Source: Bauldia sp. (GTDB lineage: Bacteria; Pseudomonadota; Alphaproteobacteria; Rhizobiales; Kaistiaceae). From it: DNA of 64,000 nt. The stretch covers positions 1 through 64,000 of the forward strand of contig JAHCJY010000008.1 in assembly GCA_026126065.1 (NCBI GenBank), given 5' to 3'. Shown in pieces: positions 1 to 10,057 of this stretch. How positions within the stretch are numbered: the first letter of the stretch is position 1; each line of letters opens with the position of its first letter. The notes under the pieces were generated by a model. It saw only the letters and a list, made by a program, of their open reading frames with translations, was not told the DNA's origin and made no database searches. The position numbers were made by a program, and so were the translations under genes.

Positions 1-50
1 GGGGGTGGGGGGGGGGGGGGCCCCCCCCCCCCCCCGCCCGCCCGCCCCGG
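1..50. repeat. Homopolymeric poly-G / poly-C tract at window edge
   Basis: The first bases are a near-pure G run followed directly by a near-pure C run, about 15 bases each, then C-rich sequence. Such a G/C inverted homopolymer is not typical of the rest of the window. It may be an assembly or sequencing artefact at a contig end, or a real hairpin just upstream of the permease gene. Open reading through it gives a low-complexity Gly/Pro peptide, so it was not used as coding sequence. Confidence 0.6.
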
Positions 51-61
51 AAGGAAATGAC

Positions 62-1081
62 GTGGTGGACTTATCCGCCACCGCAGAATTCGCCCGCTCG
101 CGGCAACGCCGCCGGGCGTTCGCGGCCCTTGCGATCGCGGGCGTTCTGCTCGTGCTGGCGATCGGCACGGCAACCGCTTTCGGCGCCGTCACGCTGCGCC
201 CCGCCCAGGTTCTCAACGGCCTCTTTGACGGCGGCGATCTTTTCGCGCGTCAGGTGGTCCGGGACCTTCGCCTGCCGCGCGTTCTCGTTGCGGCGCTGGT
301 CGGCGCGGGCCTTGCGATCGCCGGCGCCATCCTCCAGGCCGTGACCCGCAACCCGCTGGGCGACCCGCACATTTTCGGCTTCTCCGCGGGCGCTGGCGTC
401 GCTGCGATTGCGCTCCTCCTGTTCGTCCCCGGCTATCCGACCGGCCTTGTACCGCTCGCCGCCTTCGTCGGGTCGCTCGCGGCGGCCGCGATCGTCTTCG
501 CCCTCGCCTGGCGCGGCGGCATCTCGCCGGTCCGTTTTGCGCTTGCCGGCGTGGCCGTGGCAGCGCTCTTCACCGCCATCTCGACGACCCTGATCGCCTC
601 ATCCGATCTCTTCACCCAGGCCGTGCTCGCCTTCCTCGCCGGCGGCCTTTACCTCGTGAACTGGAACGATCTGTGGACCGTGCTGCCCTACACCATCGTC
701 GCCGGGGCGATTGCGATCGCGCTCGCGGACTGGCTGAACATCCTCGCGCTCGGCGACGACGTGGCGCGGAGCGTCGGCCTTCGCGTCGATCGTGCGCGCC
801 TCGTCCTGGTGGGGCTCGCGGCCGTGCTCACGGCGGCGGCCGTATCCGTCGCCGGCCTCATCGGCTTTGTCGGCCTCGTGGCGCCGCACGTCGCCCGCCT
901 CATTGTCGGTTCGGACGAGCGGTTTGCGATGCCCCTTGCAGCGATTCTGGGCGCGTTCCTGGTAGTCGTCGCGGATGTGGTGGCGCGCGTCGTCATTGCG
1001 CCGTCGGAGATTCCCGTCGGTATCCTGACGGCCATTGTCGGCGCGCCTGTCCTCCTCATCCTCGTGCGGACGCGGACATGA
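62..1081 (+). CDS. FecCD/BtuC-family iron-chelate or cobalamin ABC transporter permease
   Basis: This is an inner-membrane permease of the FecCD/BtuC type II importer family, which moves ferric siderophores, haem or B12 with a periplasmic binding protein and an ATPase. The 339-residue product is almost wholly hydrophobic. It carries the family signatures GAGLAIAGAILQAVTRNPL near the N-terminus and GLIGFVGLVAPHVARL near the C-terminus. GTG at 62 is chosen because AAGGAA lies at 51-56; a longer reading would run through the poly-G/C tract. It overlaps the ATPase gene by ATGA, so the two are translationally coupled. The binding-protein gene is not in the window, and the substrate cannot be told from the sequence. 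Confidence 0.88.
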   Translation: MVDLSATAEFARSRQRRRAFAALAIAGVLLVLAIGTATAFGAVTLRPAQVLNGLFDGGDLFARQVVRDLRLPRVLVAALVGAGLAIAGAILQAVTRNPLGDPHIFGFSAGAGVAAIALLLFVPGYPTGLVPLAAFVGSLAAAAIVFALAWRGGISPVRFALAGVAVAALFTAISTTLIASSDLFTQAVLAFLAGGLYLVNWNDLWTVLPYTIVAGAIAIALADWLNILALGDDVARSVGLRVDRARLVLVGLAAVLTAAAVSVAGLIGFVGLVAPHVARLIVGSDERFAMPLAAILGAFLVVVADVVARVVIAPSEIPVGILTAIVGAPVLLILVRTRT

Positions 1082-2067
1082 GCGCGCTCCTCGCGGCCAC
1101 CGGCGTCCATCACGGCTACCGGCAGAAGGCGGTTCTCCGCGACGTGTCGCTGACGGTATCCGCCGGGGAGTTCGTCGCCATCATCGGGCCGAACGGCTCG
1201 GGGAAATCGACGCTGCTCCGCTGCCTCGGCCGGCTCCTTCGGCCGAACGCCGGGACCGTAAGCTTCAGCGGCGAGGCCATCTTCGACATCGATCCCAGAA
1301 CCTTCGCACGGCGCGTTGCCTTCGTGCCGCAGGGACCGCTCGCCCCGCCTGACCTCGTTGTGGAGGAGCTCGTCTGGCGCGGCCGGTTCCCGCATCGCGG
1401 ACTGTTCGGCCGCCGGTTGGGCCATGACCGCGCGATGGTCGAACGCGCCATGGTGCTTGCCGACATCGTCCATCTTCGCGGCCACGCTATGGGGACGCTG
1501 TCGGGTGGCGAGCGCCAGCGCGCCTTCATCGCTCTCGCCCTGGCTCAGGAACCGTCGCTCGTCCTCCTGGACGAACCGACGACCTTCCTCGACATCGCCC
1601 ACCAGCTCGACCTCCTTGCCCTTCTCGCCCGCCTGAACCGGGAGGAGGGGCTGACGGTGGTGGCGGTGATGCACGACCTCGGCCAGGCCGCCTTCTTCGC
1701 CAGCCGTCTCGTCGCGCTCCGCGACGGCATGGTCGCCGCCGATGGCGCGCCGCGCTACGTGGTCACCGAGCGGGCCGTCGCCGCGATCTTCGGCCCTGGC
1801 CTTCGCGTCACGCCCGACCCGGTGACCGGCCTGCCGCTGGTCTTGCCGGCCGCGCCCCCGCTGCCTGTTGAGGCGCCCGCGAAGCCAGCGCGGAGGCGAA
1901 CAGCACAACCCAAATTGCAGGCCGAGAGTCGTCGAGGGAGCGCGGCGCCTGCCGCCACAACGGAGGAATCCCTCGAAGCGGACGTTTCCGTAGCGTCACG
2001 GAAGTCGCCGGCCCCGCGTCGCAGAAAGCCACGCTCCGAGGCACACAAACCCACGCAACCTCAATAA
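1078..2067 (+). CDS. FecE/BtuD-type ABC transporter ATP-binding protein with long basic C-terminal tail
   Basis: This is the cytoplasmic ATPase of the importer whose permease lies just upstream. The 329-residue protein shows Walker A GPNGSGKST, a Q-loop (VPQGP), the signature LSGGERQR and Walker B LVLLDEPTTFLDIAHQ followed by the switch histidine (MHDL). The start ATG at 1078 overlaps the permease stop. The canonical ATPase ends near residue 260. About 70 further residues follow that are rich in Pro, Ala, Arg and Lys and show no domain, an unusual tail for this family. No terminator with a U-tract is visible before the convergent antiporter gene. Confidence 0.88.
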   Translation: MSALLAATGVHHGYRQKAVLRDVSLTVSAGEFVAIIGPNGSGKSTLLRCLGRLLRPNAGTVSFSGEAIFDIDPRTFARRVAFVPQGPLAPPDLVVEELVWRGRFPHRGLFGRRLGHDRAMVERAMVLADIVHLRGHAMGTLSGGERQRAFIALALAQEPSLVLLDEPTTFLDIAHQLDLLALLARLNREEGLTVVAVMHDLGQAAFFASRLVALRDGMVAADGAPRYVVTERAVAAIFGPGLRVTPDPVTGLPLVLPAAPPLPVEAPAKPARRRTAQPKLQAESRRGSAAPAATTEESLEADVSVASRKSPAPRRRKPRSEAHKPTQPQ

Positions 2068-2159
2068 TCTCGTCCGGGGGTGGGCGATCAGTACCGGATC
2101 GAGGCGGAGTGTAGGAGGCGGTCCCCGCGAGTCCCTATCCAAGCAGGCCTCGGCGGCCG

Positions 2160-4043
2160 TCAGCTCGGCGTGGGCGTCGGCACCCTGTCCCTGTCGCTCG
2201 CAACGACCGCTGTCTCCTCGCTGAGCGGCGTCGATTCGCGAACGGGCGTCGTCAGCGGCGTCGGGACAGGCTGGCGGAAGACGAGGTTGCGGCCTGCGGT
2301 CACCGTGCCTTCCAGCACCTGGAGGCGAAGCCGCTCGAGGTCGCGCTCCTTCACGTTTGCCTTGGTTTCGGCGGCCTCCTCGGCGGTGAAGCCGAGGCCG
2401 ATCAGGCTCGCCTCGCCGAGCGCGAACGCCGATTCGACCGTTTCGCGGATCTCGAAGTCGACGCCTTTGCTGAGGACTTCCATTGAGTGGCCGCGGTCGA
2501 AGCTGCGCACGAAGAGCTTGGCGAAGGGGAACTCCTCCTTGCACACCTCGATGATGCGATTGGTCGCCTCGCGGTCGTCGATGCACACGCAGATGATCTT
2601 CGCCTGGTGCGCGCCGGCGGCGTGCAGAACGTCGGCGCGCTGGCCGTCGCCGAAGTAGATCTTGAACCCGAACCGCGCCGCGCCGCGGATCATGTCCGGC
2701 GAGGAATCGATGATCGTCACGTCGATCCCGCGGGCAAGCAGGAACTGGCACGTGACCTGGCCGAACCGGCCGAAACCGATGACAAGCGCGGAGCCCGACA
2801 GATTTTCCGGCGCCTCGAGGCCATCGAGCGACGGGGCTGGCGGCGGTGCGATGAAGCGGAGGAGAAGCGGCATCAGCGGCGTGATCGCCATCGAGATGAT
2901 GACCGTCGCCGACAGGATCGCCAGCGTCCGCTCGTCGAAGAGACCCGCGCCGCCCGCTGCCGAATAGAGGACGAAGGCGAACTCGCCGCCCTGCGCCATC
3001 AGGAGCGCGCGGTGCGCCGCGTCGCGGTGTTTCGCCTTGAGTACGCGGGCAAGCGCATAGACACCCGCCGCCTTCAGCAGCATCAGCCCGACGACGGCGC
3101 CGAGCACGATGGGCCAGTCGCTGGCCACCACCGCGAGGTCGAGCGACATGCCGACCGCGAGGAAGAAAAGGCCGAGAAGGAGGCCGCGGAACGGCTCGAT
3201 GTCCGCCTCGAGCTGGTGCTTGAAGCTCGAATCGGACAGCACGACGCCGGCGATGAACGCACCCATGGCCATCGACAGCCCGCCCGCTTCGAGCGCCATT
3301 GCGGCGGCGAGCACCACGAGGAGGGCGGCCGCCGTCATGATCTCGCGCGACCGCGTCGCCGCAAGGATGCGGAACAGCGGCGTCAGGATGCGCCTGCCGG
3401 CGAAGACCACTCCGAGGACCGCGAGAATCGCCGTCCCGATCTGGATCCACACCGACACGTTCGCCCCGTTGTCGACGCCGGGATCGAGGAACGCGACGAT
3501 CGCCAGCAGCGGCACGATCGCAAGGTCCTCGAGGAGGAGGATCGAGACGATCTTCTGGCCGTTCGGCTTGGTCAGCTCGCCGCGTTCCTCCAGCATCTGG
3601 AGGACGATCGCCGTCGATGTGAGCGTGAAGCCGGCGGCGCCGATGAATGCCGCGATGCTGTCGAGCCCGGCGAGGCGCAGCGCCCCGAACAGAAGGGCGC
3701 CCGTGATGACGACCTGGAGTACGCCGACGCCAAAAATGTCGCGCCGGAGGCTCCACAGCCGCGACGGCTGCATCTCGAGGCCGATGACGAACAGGAGCAG
3801 CACCACGCCGAGTTCCGCGATGTGCAGCACCGCCTCGGGATCGTTGAAGAAGCCGAGCGCCGAAGGGCCGATGACGACGCCCGCGGCGAGGTAGCCGATG
3901 ATCGGCCCGAGCCCGAGGCGCTTGAAGATCGGCACGGCGATGACCGCGGCGGCGAGCAGGACCACCAGATTGGTGAGGTCGAGCCCGCCCACTGCATGCG
4001 CGGCGTCCGCCGCGTGCGATGCTGCCTCGATTGCGTCCGGCAT
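2160..4043 (-). CDS. KefB/KefC-type monovalent cation:proton antiporter with TrkA-N domain
   Basis: This is a CPA2-family inner-membrane antiporter, probably K+/H+. The first ~390 of 627 residues are a multi-span Na+/H+ exchanger domain (VIGLEMQPSRLWSLRRDIFG and GGEFAFVLYSAAG regions are typical). A Rossmann-type TrkA-N domain follows, with the nucleotide motif VIGFGRFGQ and an acidic residue at the end of the second strand. ATG at 4043 was chosen because upstream sequence is coding for tldD in another frame. The gap to the tldD stop is 19 bases, so the gene is probably last in that operon. About 50 low-complexity residues rich in Thr and Pro end the protein. Whether it is glutathione-gated like E. 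coli Kef cannot be judged. Confidence 0.88.
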   Translation of the reverse strand: MPDAIEAASHAADAAHAVGGLDLTNLVVLLAAAVIAVPIFKRLGLGPIIGYLAAGVVIGPSALGFFNDPEAVLHIAELGVVLLLFVIGLEMQPSRLWSLRRDIFGVGVLQVVITGALLFGALRLAGLDSIAAFIGAAGFTLTSTAIVLQMLEERGELTKPNGQKIVSILLLEDLAIVPLLAIVAFLDPGVDNGANVSVWIQIGTAILAVLGVVFAGRRILTPLFRILAATRSREIMTAAALLVVLAAAMALEAGGLSMAMGAFIAGVVLSDSSFKHQLEADIEPFRGLLLGLFFLAVGMSLDLAVVASDWPIVLGAVVGLMLLKAAGVYALARVLKAKHRDAAHRALLMAQGGEFAFVLYSAAGGAGLFDERTLAILSATVIISMAITPLMPLLLRFIAPPPAPSLDGLEAPENLSGSALVIGFGRFGQVTCQFLLARGIDVTIIDSSPDMIRGAARFGFKIYFGDGQRADVLHAAGAHQAKIICVCIDDREATNRIIEVCKEEFPFAKLFVRSFDRGHSMEVLSKGVDFEIRETVESAFALGEASLIGLGFTAEEAAETKANVKERDLERLRLQVLEGTVTAGRNLVFRQPVPTPLTTPVRESTPLSEETAVVASDRDRVPTPTPS

Positions 4044-4062
4044 TGACCGCCCCCGGGCGTTG

Positions 4063-5487
4063 CTACGTGGCGGTGCCGCCGACGACGAGCTGGTCCACCC
4101 GGAGCGTCGGCTGTCCGACGCCCACCGGGACCATCTGGCCGTGCTTGCCGCACATGCCGATGCCGGGATCCAGAGCAAGATCGTTGCCGATCATCGAGAT
4201 CCGCTTCATGTCGGTCGGCCCGTTGCCGATCAGCATCGCGCCGCGGATCGGATTGCCGACCTTGCCGTCACGGATCCGGTACGCCTCGGTGCACTGGAAC
4301 ACGTACTTGCCCGACGTGATGTCGACCTGCCCGCCGCCGAACGAGACGGCATATATGCCGTCCTTCACCGATTCGATGATTTCGCCCTTCTCGCGGTTGC
4401 CGGCGAGCATGTAGGTGTTCGTCATCCGCGGCATCGGCGTGTGCGCATAGGACTGGCGCCGGCCGTTTCCGGTAGGCTGCATGCCCATCAGCCGGGCATT
4501 CTGGCGATCCTGCATGTAGCCGACGAGGATGCCGTTCTCGATCAGCGTTGTGGTCCGGCTCGGCGTGCCCTCATCGTCGACCGTGAGCGAGCCGCGGCGC
4601 TTCTCGATCGTCCCGTCATCGACGACGGTGACGCCGTCCGCGGCAACCTTCTGGCCCATCAGGCCCGAAAAGGCGCTCTGCTTGCGCCGGTTGAAATCGC
4701 CCTCGAGCCCGTGGCCGACCGCCTCGTGGAGGAGAACGCCCGGCCAGCCGGGGCCCAGCACGACGTCGAACGTTCCGGCCGGGGCCGGCTCGGCGTCGAG
4801 GTTCACCAGCGCCTGCGCGAGCGCGATGTCGACCGCGCCCTTCCACACGTCCTCGGTAATGAAAGCGGCAAAGCCCTGCCGGCCGCCGGTGCCGTGAGAG
4901 CCCTGCTCCTGGCGGACGCCGTCGCCGACCTGGACCAGCACATTGAGCCGGACGAGCGGGCGGATGTCGCGGACGAAGGTGCCGTCGGCGCGCAGAATTT
5001 CCACCTGCTGCCACGACCCGGCAATCGTTGCCGAGACCTGTTTTACGCGGGGGTCCTTGGCCCTTGCATAGGCGTCGATCTCTTCGAGCAGCTTTACCTT
5101 TTCGGCAAAGCTCGGGGAGGCGAGGGGGTTCTCGTCGCCATAGAGCAAGCGGTTCGTGCCCGGCGGCGGGGCGGCATACGTGCCGCTGTGGCCGTGCTTC
5201 ACCGCCGCGACCGCTTCGCCCGCGCGCTTGATCGAGGCTTCCGAGATCTCACCCGAATGGGCATAGCCGGCAGCGTCCCCCGCGATCGAACGGAGGCCGA
5301 ACCCCTGCGAGGTGTCGAACGAGGCCGTCTTCAGCCTGCCATTGTCGAAGGCAAGGCCCTCGGTCTGGCTCAGCTCGAGATAGAGTTCGCCGTCGTCGGC
5401 GCCGGAAAGGGCGTCGGCAACGAGTCGGCGGGCCTGCTCGCGGTCGAGCCCGGCGCGGGAGAGGATGCTGTCAGCGGCGTCCGTCAT
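4063..5487 (-). CDS. tldD: Metalloprotease TldD
   Basis: TldD is a zinc metalloprotease that works with TldE/PmbA in trimming modified peptides such as microcin precursors and in CcdA turnover. The 474-residue length fits the family. The zinc motif HEAVGHGLEGDF lies near residue 250, and the glycine-rich C-terminal region (RGAMLIGNGPTDMKRI, MCGKHGQ) is typical. No tldE/pmbA is in the window. Start ATG at 5487 overlaps the stop of the upstream GNAT gene by ATGA. Tandem placement beside IalB-like genes and ctaC is common in Rhizobiales. Confidence 0.95.
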   Translation of the reverse strand: MTDAADSILSRAGLDREQARRLVADALSGADDGELYLELSQTEGLAFDNGRLKTASFDTSQGFGLRSIAGDAAGYAHSGEISEASIKRAGEAVAAVKHGHSGTYAAPPPGTNRLLYGDENPLASPSFAEKVKLLEEIDAYARAKDPRVKQVSATIAGSWQQVEILRADGTFVRDIRPLVRLNVLVQVGDGVRQEQGSHGTGGRQGFAAFITEDVWKGAVDIALAQALVNLDAEPAPAGTFDVVLGPGWPGVLLHEAVGHGLEGDFNRRKQSAFSGLMGQKVAADGVTVVDDGTIEKRRGSLTVDDEGTPSRTTTLIENGILVGYMQDRQNARLMGMQPTGNGRRQSYAHTPMPRMTNTYMLAGNREKGEIIESVKDGIYAVSFGGGQVDITSGKYVFQCTEAYRIRDGKVGNPIRGAMLIGNGPTDMKRISMIGNDLALDPGIGMCGKHGQMVPVGVGQPTLRVDQLVVGGTAT

Positions 5488-6005
5488 GTCGAAGAATCCT
5501 CGGCCGGGGCGGAGAAGCGAGCGAGCGTTGCGAAGGCGTCCATGACCAGTGCGTGGGCCATGACCGGCTCGGCGAGCGCCCCGAGGGATGAATATGTAGC
5601 ATGGGCCCGGCGGTTTGAAGGCTTGGAGGCCCACCACAGGTATTCGCCGCCGATCTTCGTCGTCCGGTCCGCGGCTGCAGCGACGAGCGCGGTCGCGACC
5701 CCGCGGCGGCGGAATGGCTCGTCGACCCACAGCGACACCACGAACGCGCCCCGCGCCGCCCAGGCGGTCTCGTAGGATGGGTACCACAGGAGCATGCCGG
5801 CGACCGCGCCGCCGATCTCGGCGATGAGGCCGGATACCCACGGCCGTGGGCCGAACAGGTCGGCTTCGGCCGCCGCGCGGTCGAAATGGGTGTCCGGATC
5901 GCCGTCGTGCCGCGACAGGTCGCCGGCCATGCGGACAATGATGTCCGCGTCTTCGCGTCTTGCATCGCGAACGGCGATGGCGGGATCAGGCCGGCGGGGC
6001 GTCAT
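5484..6005 (-). CDS. GNAT-family N-acetyltransferase
   Basis: This is a 173-residue GNAT acyltransferase of unknown substrate. The acetyl-CoA binding region is recognisable as SLWVDEPFRRRGVATALV, the RxxGxA loop between strand 4 and helix 3, and a conserved hydrophobic strand (GAVAGMLLW) precedes it. The gene is nested in a coupled operon: its ATG overlaps the stop of the IalB-like gene before it, and its stop overlaps the tldD start, both by ATGA. A link with TldD peptide processing is conceivable from position alone. Confidence 0.82.
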   Translation of the reverse strand: MTPRRPDPAIAVRDARREDADIIVRMAGDLSRHDGDPDTHFDRAAAEADLFGPRPWVSGLIAEIGGAVAGMLLWYPSYETAWAARGAFVVSLWVDEPFRRRGVATALVAAAADRTTKIGGEYLWWASKPSNRRAHATYSSLGALAEPVMAHALVMDAFATLARFSAPAEDSST

Positions 6006-6580
6006 TCCAGGATGGCGTCGAATCCTTCGCCGAACCCGGTCAGCGAGATGGGGATGCCGATTGCCTCGTCCTCGGCGGCGTTGAGGTAGAAGACGAAGAC
6101 CGCCGTCGAGCCCGTGCGGAGGAGGGCGAGCGTCGCCGCGTCGAGGACGACCTGGGCGACACAGCCATCCGCCCCGCAGGTCTGGTATTCGATCGTGCCC
6201 ACGCGCGCTGCCTCGGCCGAGCCGCCGACGGCATCGGGATCGACCCAGAGCGACACGCCCTGCCGGAGCGCGACCCCCAGCGGCGTGATGACCTGAAGCG
6301 CCTGGCCCTCGGGAATGCCGCGCCAGACGACGACGCGAAGCTCCGTGCCTGGCCTGTCTTCCGCGACGACGTACTGCGTGAGCGCGCACCGCGGCGTGAC
6401 TTCGGTGGCAAAGCAGCGCGTCAGCCAGTCGCCATGGGCCTCGGTGACCACCTCGCCGGGAGTTGGCTGGGCCGACGCTCCGCCGCAGAACGCGAGCAGG
6501 AACGCGCCCGCGGTCGCGGCGATCCGACCGGGCAGGCGCGCGTGGGCCCGCGCGGCGGCTATGTTATTGCAGTGCGTCAA
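6002..6580 (-). CDS. Invasion-associated locus B (IalB)-family secreted protein
   Basis: This is a 192-residue secreted protein of the IalB family, named from Bartonella but widespread in Rhizobiales, where its role is unsettled. A signal peptide is visible (hydrophobic stretch ending CGGASAQ). The mature part has family features: GDWLTRCF, a cysteine pair (CALTQY), ITPLGVALRQGV, a CGADGC pair and a C-terminal GFGEGFDA. The only suitable start is TTG at 6580, inside the end of the preceding paralogue (17-base overlap), which implies coupling. It is a close paralogue of the protein encoded just upstream. Confidence 0.82.
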   Translation of the reverse strand: MTHCNNIAAARAHARLPGRIAATAGAFLLAFCGGASAQPTPGEVVTEAHGDWLTRCFATEVTPRCALTQYVVAEDRPGTELRVVVWRGIPEGQALQVITPLGVALRQGVSLWVDPDAVGGSAEAARVGTIEYQTCGADGCVAQVVLDAATLALLRTGSTAVFVFYLNAAEDEAIGIPISLTGFGEGFDAILE

Positions 6581-7112
6581 ATCCCTCGGCGAAGCCCTGG
6601 AGCGAGATCGGAACCCCGATGGGCTCCCCCGGCGTCGTCACTATCACGAATTCCGCTGACGTGCCCGTGCGAAGCTGGCCGAGCAGGATGTCGTCGATGA
6701 TGACCTCCGCCATGCAGCCCTCGGGATAGAAGCAGCGGACGAACTCGGTGGTGCCGATCGACACCGCATCGATGCGGAGGCCGAGCCCGTAGGGCAGGAG
6801 GACGCCGAGCGGGGCGAAAACGCGCAGGAGCTGCGACTGCCTGTCCGCTGTCCGGAAAACGATCACGTCCAGACCGATATTGCTGCGATCGGATGCGTAC
6901 ACCCGCTGCGTCAGCGAGCATTGCTCCCCCTGGGCCCCGGCGGGCTGGGCGCATTCCAGCGTCCAGTCGCCGATCGCCCGGTCGGGCGTCGCCTGTGCCC
7001 GGACAGGCCCGCCGGCCACTGCCGGGAGAAGGCCGAAGACGAGGGCTGCGGCGGTCCGAATCGTGCCCGACACGCGGTGTTTCCGAATCGTCATCTTGGA
7101 CAGGCTTTCCAT
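6564..7112 (-). CDS. Invasion-associated locus B (IalB)-family secreted protein, second copy
   Basis: This paralogue of the next gene has about 182 residues with a signal peptide ending near PVRAQA. Shared motifs are GDWTLEC, CSLTQRVY, FAPLGVLLPYG, a CFYPEGC cysteine pair and QGFAEGFDAL at the C-terminus. The cysteine spacing suggests two conserved disulfides. ATG at 7112 is used. ATG at 7094 is an alternative, with GGAAAG ten bases upstream. It is the first gene of the minus-strand operon that continues into the second IalB copy, GNAT, tldD and the antiporter, and it is divergent from ctaC. Confidence 0.8.
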   Translation of the reverse strand: MESLSKMTIRKHRVSGTIRTAAALVFGLLPAVAGGPVRAQATPDRAIGDWTLECAQPAGAQGEQCSLTQRVYASDRSNIGLDVIVFRTADRQSQLLRVFAPLGVLLPYGLGLRIDAVSIGTTEFVRCFYPEGCMAEVIIDDILLGQLRTGTSAEFVIVTTPGEPIGVPISLQGFAEGFDALQ

Positions 7113-7432
7113 GTTTGTTGCCGCCGCATTGGGGCACTGGTACGGCTTTATCAAGAGGGGGAAGGCGGCAGGAGTCGGGCGGCTTCCGGGGCTGCTGCAA
7201 AAATGCCGCATCGTGCCTCCTTCGCAGGCATTGCGAGACGGTCCGGCTTTGTGGTTCTGTTTCTAAAGTGCCGACAAGACGGGGGTTTTGGCTCGGCAGA
7301 CGCATTCGGCGCGGGGAGCACGGCGACGATGCGCGGCTTGCACAGTTCATACGGGATCGGCTAACCGGCACGGCGCCAGAGGCGCCACGGCGGTCTCGGG
7401 GAGACGCAGGGTTCACGGAGGGCTTGGGGCAA
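7113..7432. other. Divergent intergenic region between IalB-like operon and cox operon
   Basis: About 320 bases with no convincing gene. It must hold the promoters for both the minus-strand IalB/tldD operon and the plus-strand oxidase operon. The inverted words TGCCGA and TCGGCA flank a short G/T-rich stretch near 7269-7300. No operator of a known family was recognised. Confidence 0.5.
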
Positions 7433-8335
7433 GTGACCAAGGGCATTGGATTGATGGGGCGTACCGTAGGCCGCCTCGCGGCTGTTGCGGCGCTTCTGGC
7501 GCCGGGCGCGGCGCTCGCGCAGGATCACGCCGAGGACTGGCAGCTGTATTTCCCTGAACCGGCGTCGCCGATCATGGAAAACATCATCAGCTTCAACAAC
7601 GGCGTGATGGTCGTCATCACCGTGATCACGATCTTCGTGATGCTGTTGCTGGCGATCGTGATGATCCGGTTCAACGCGAAGCGGAACCCGGTCCCGTCGA
7701 AGACCACGCACAACACGCTTGTCGAGGTACTGTGGACCGTCGTCCCGGTGCTCATCCTGGTCGGCATCGCCATCCCGTCCTTCTCGCTCCTCTTCGCCCA
7801 GTACGATCCCGGGCGGGTCATCGAAGACTACAATCCGGACGACTCGATCACGCTGAAGGCCACGGGCCAGCAGTGGTTCTGGCAATATGACTATCCGGAC
7901 TTCCCGGGTGTCCGGACGATCACGTCCATTCCGCTCACCGACGACCTGATCGGGGAGCACGATCTCCGCCTTCTCTCGGTGAACAACCCCGCCGTTGTGC
8001 CGGTCGGCACGGTGGTTCGTCTTCAGGTGACGGCCGCCCCGACGGGCGTCCTCCATGCCTTCGCCCTGCAGTCGATGGGCGTGAAGCTGGACGCGGTCCC
8101 CGGGCGCATCACCGAATCGTGGTTCCGCGCGGATCGCGAGGGCATCTTCTACGGCCAGTGCTCGGAGCTCTGCGGCCGTGCGCACTACAACATGCCGATC
8201 GAGGTCCACGTCGTCAGCGCGGAGCAGTTCGACCAGTGGATCGCCGCCATGGAGGCGCGCGATCAGGCTGGGGCCAACGCCCTCCTCGACCAGTGGGCCG
8301 CCGAGCGGCGCGCGGCCCAGGTCGCGGCGCTCTAG
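7433..8335 (+). CDS. ctaC: Cytochrome c oxidase subunit II (aa3 type)
   Basis: Subunit II of the aa3 oxidase binds the CuA centre that takes electrons from cytochrome c. A signal peptide ends near AALAQD, two transmembrane helices follow, then a periplasmic cupredoxin domain. CuA ligands are visible as GQCSELCGRAHYNMP (Cys, Cys, His, Met), with the earlier His in VLHAFALQSMG. The aromatic motif GQQWFWQYDY is the cytochrome c entry site. GTG at 7433 is preceded by GGAGGG ten bases upstream. ATG at 7454 is also possible, preceded by AAGGG. No cytochrome c domain is fused. The gene opens the oxidase operon. Confidence 0.96.
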   Translation: MTKGIGLMGRTVGRLAAVAALLAPGAALAQDHAEDWQLYFPEPASPIMENIISFNNGVMVVITVITIFVMLLLAIVMIRFNAKRNPVPSKTTHNTLVEVLWTVVPVLILVGIAIPSFSLLFAQYDPGRVIEDYNPDDSITLKATGQQWFWQYDYPDFPGVRTITSIPLTDDLIGEHDLRLLSVNNPAVVPVGTVVRLQVTAAPTGVLHAFALQSMGVKLDAVPGRITESWFRADREGIFYGQCSELCGRAHYNMPIEVHVVSAEQFDQWIAAMEARDQAGANALLDQWAAERRAAQVAAL

Positions 8336-9982
<1,647 letters not shown>

Positions 9983-9994
9983 CGCCACGATCCT

Positions 9995-10020
9995 CTGCGG
10001 GCCGCCCCGGCGGCCCGCAG
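9995..10020 (+). terminator. GC-rich hairpin between ctaD and ctaB
   Basis: Perfect 12-base arms CTGCGGGCCGCC and GGCGGCCCGCAG are separated by two bases. No U-tract follows. It may act as an attenuator, or as a 3' stabiliser for the ctaCD message, rather than as a full terminator, because assembly genes continue on the same strand. Confidence 0.5.
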
Positions 10021-10057
10021 CACTCGGAACCACCGGTCGCGGCGCGGAGGAGAGACG

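Noticed and set aside
5-61. Permease start at GTG 5
   Set aside because: It would add Gly/Pro residues from a homopolymer tract, whereas GTG 62 has AAGGAA at a good distance.
62-2067. Functional link between the iron/B12-type ABC importer and the putative metallophore operon
   Set aside because: The two loci are 23 kb apart with housekeeping genes between; nothing in the sequence ties them together.
2487-4046. Long plus-strand open frame opposite the antiporter gene
   Set aside because: It is rich in Arg, Asp and His with no domain and lies wholly antisense to a clear KefB-type gene; this is a usual shadow in high-GC DNA.
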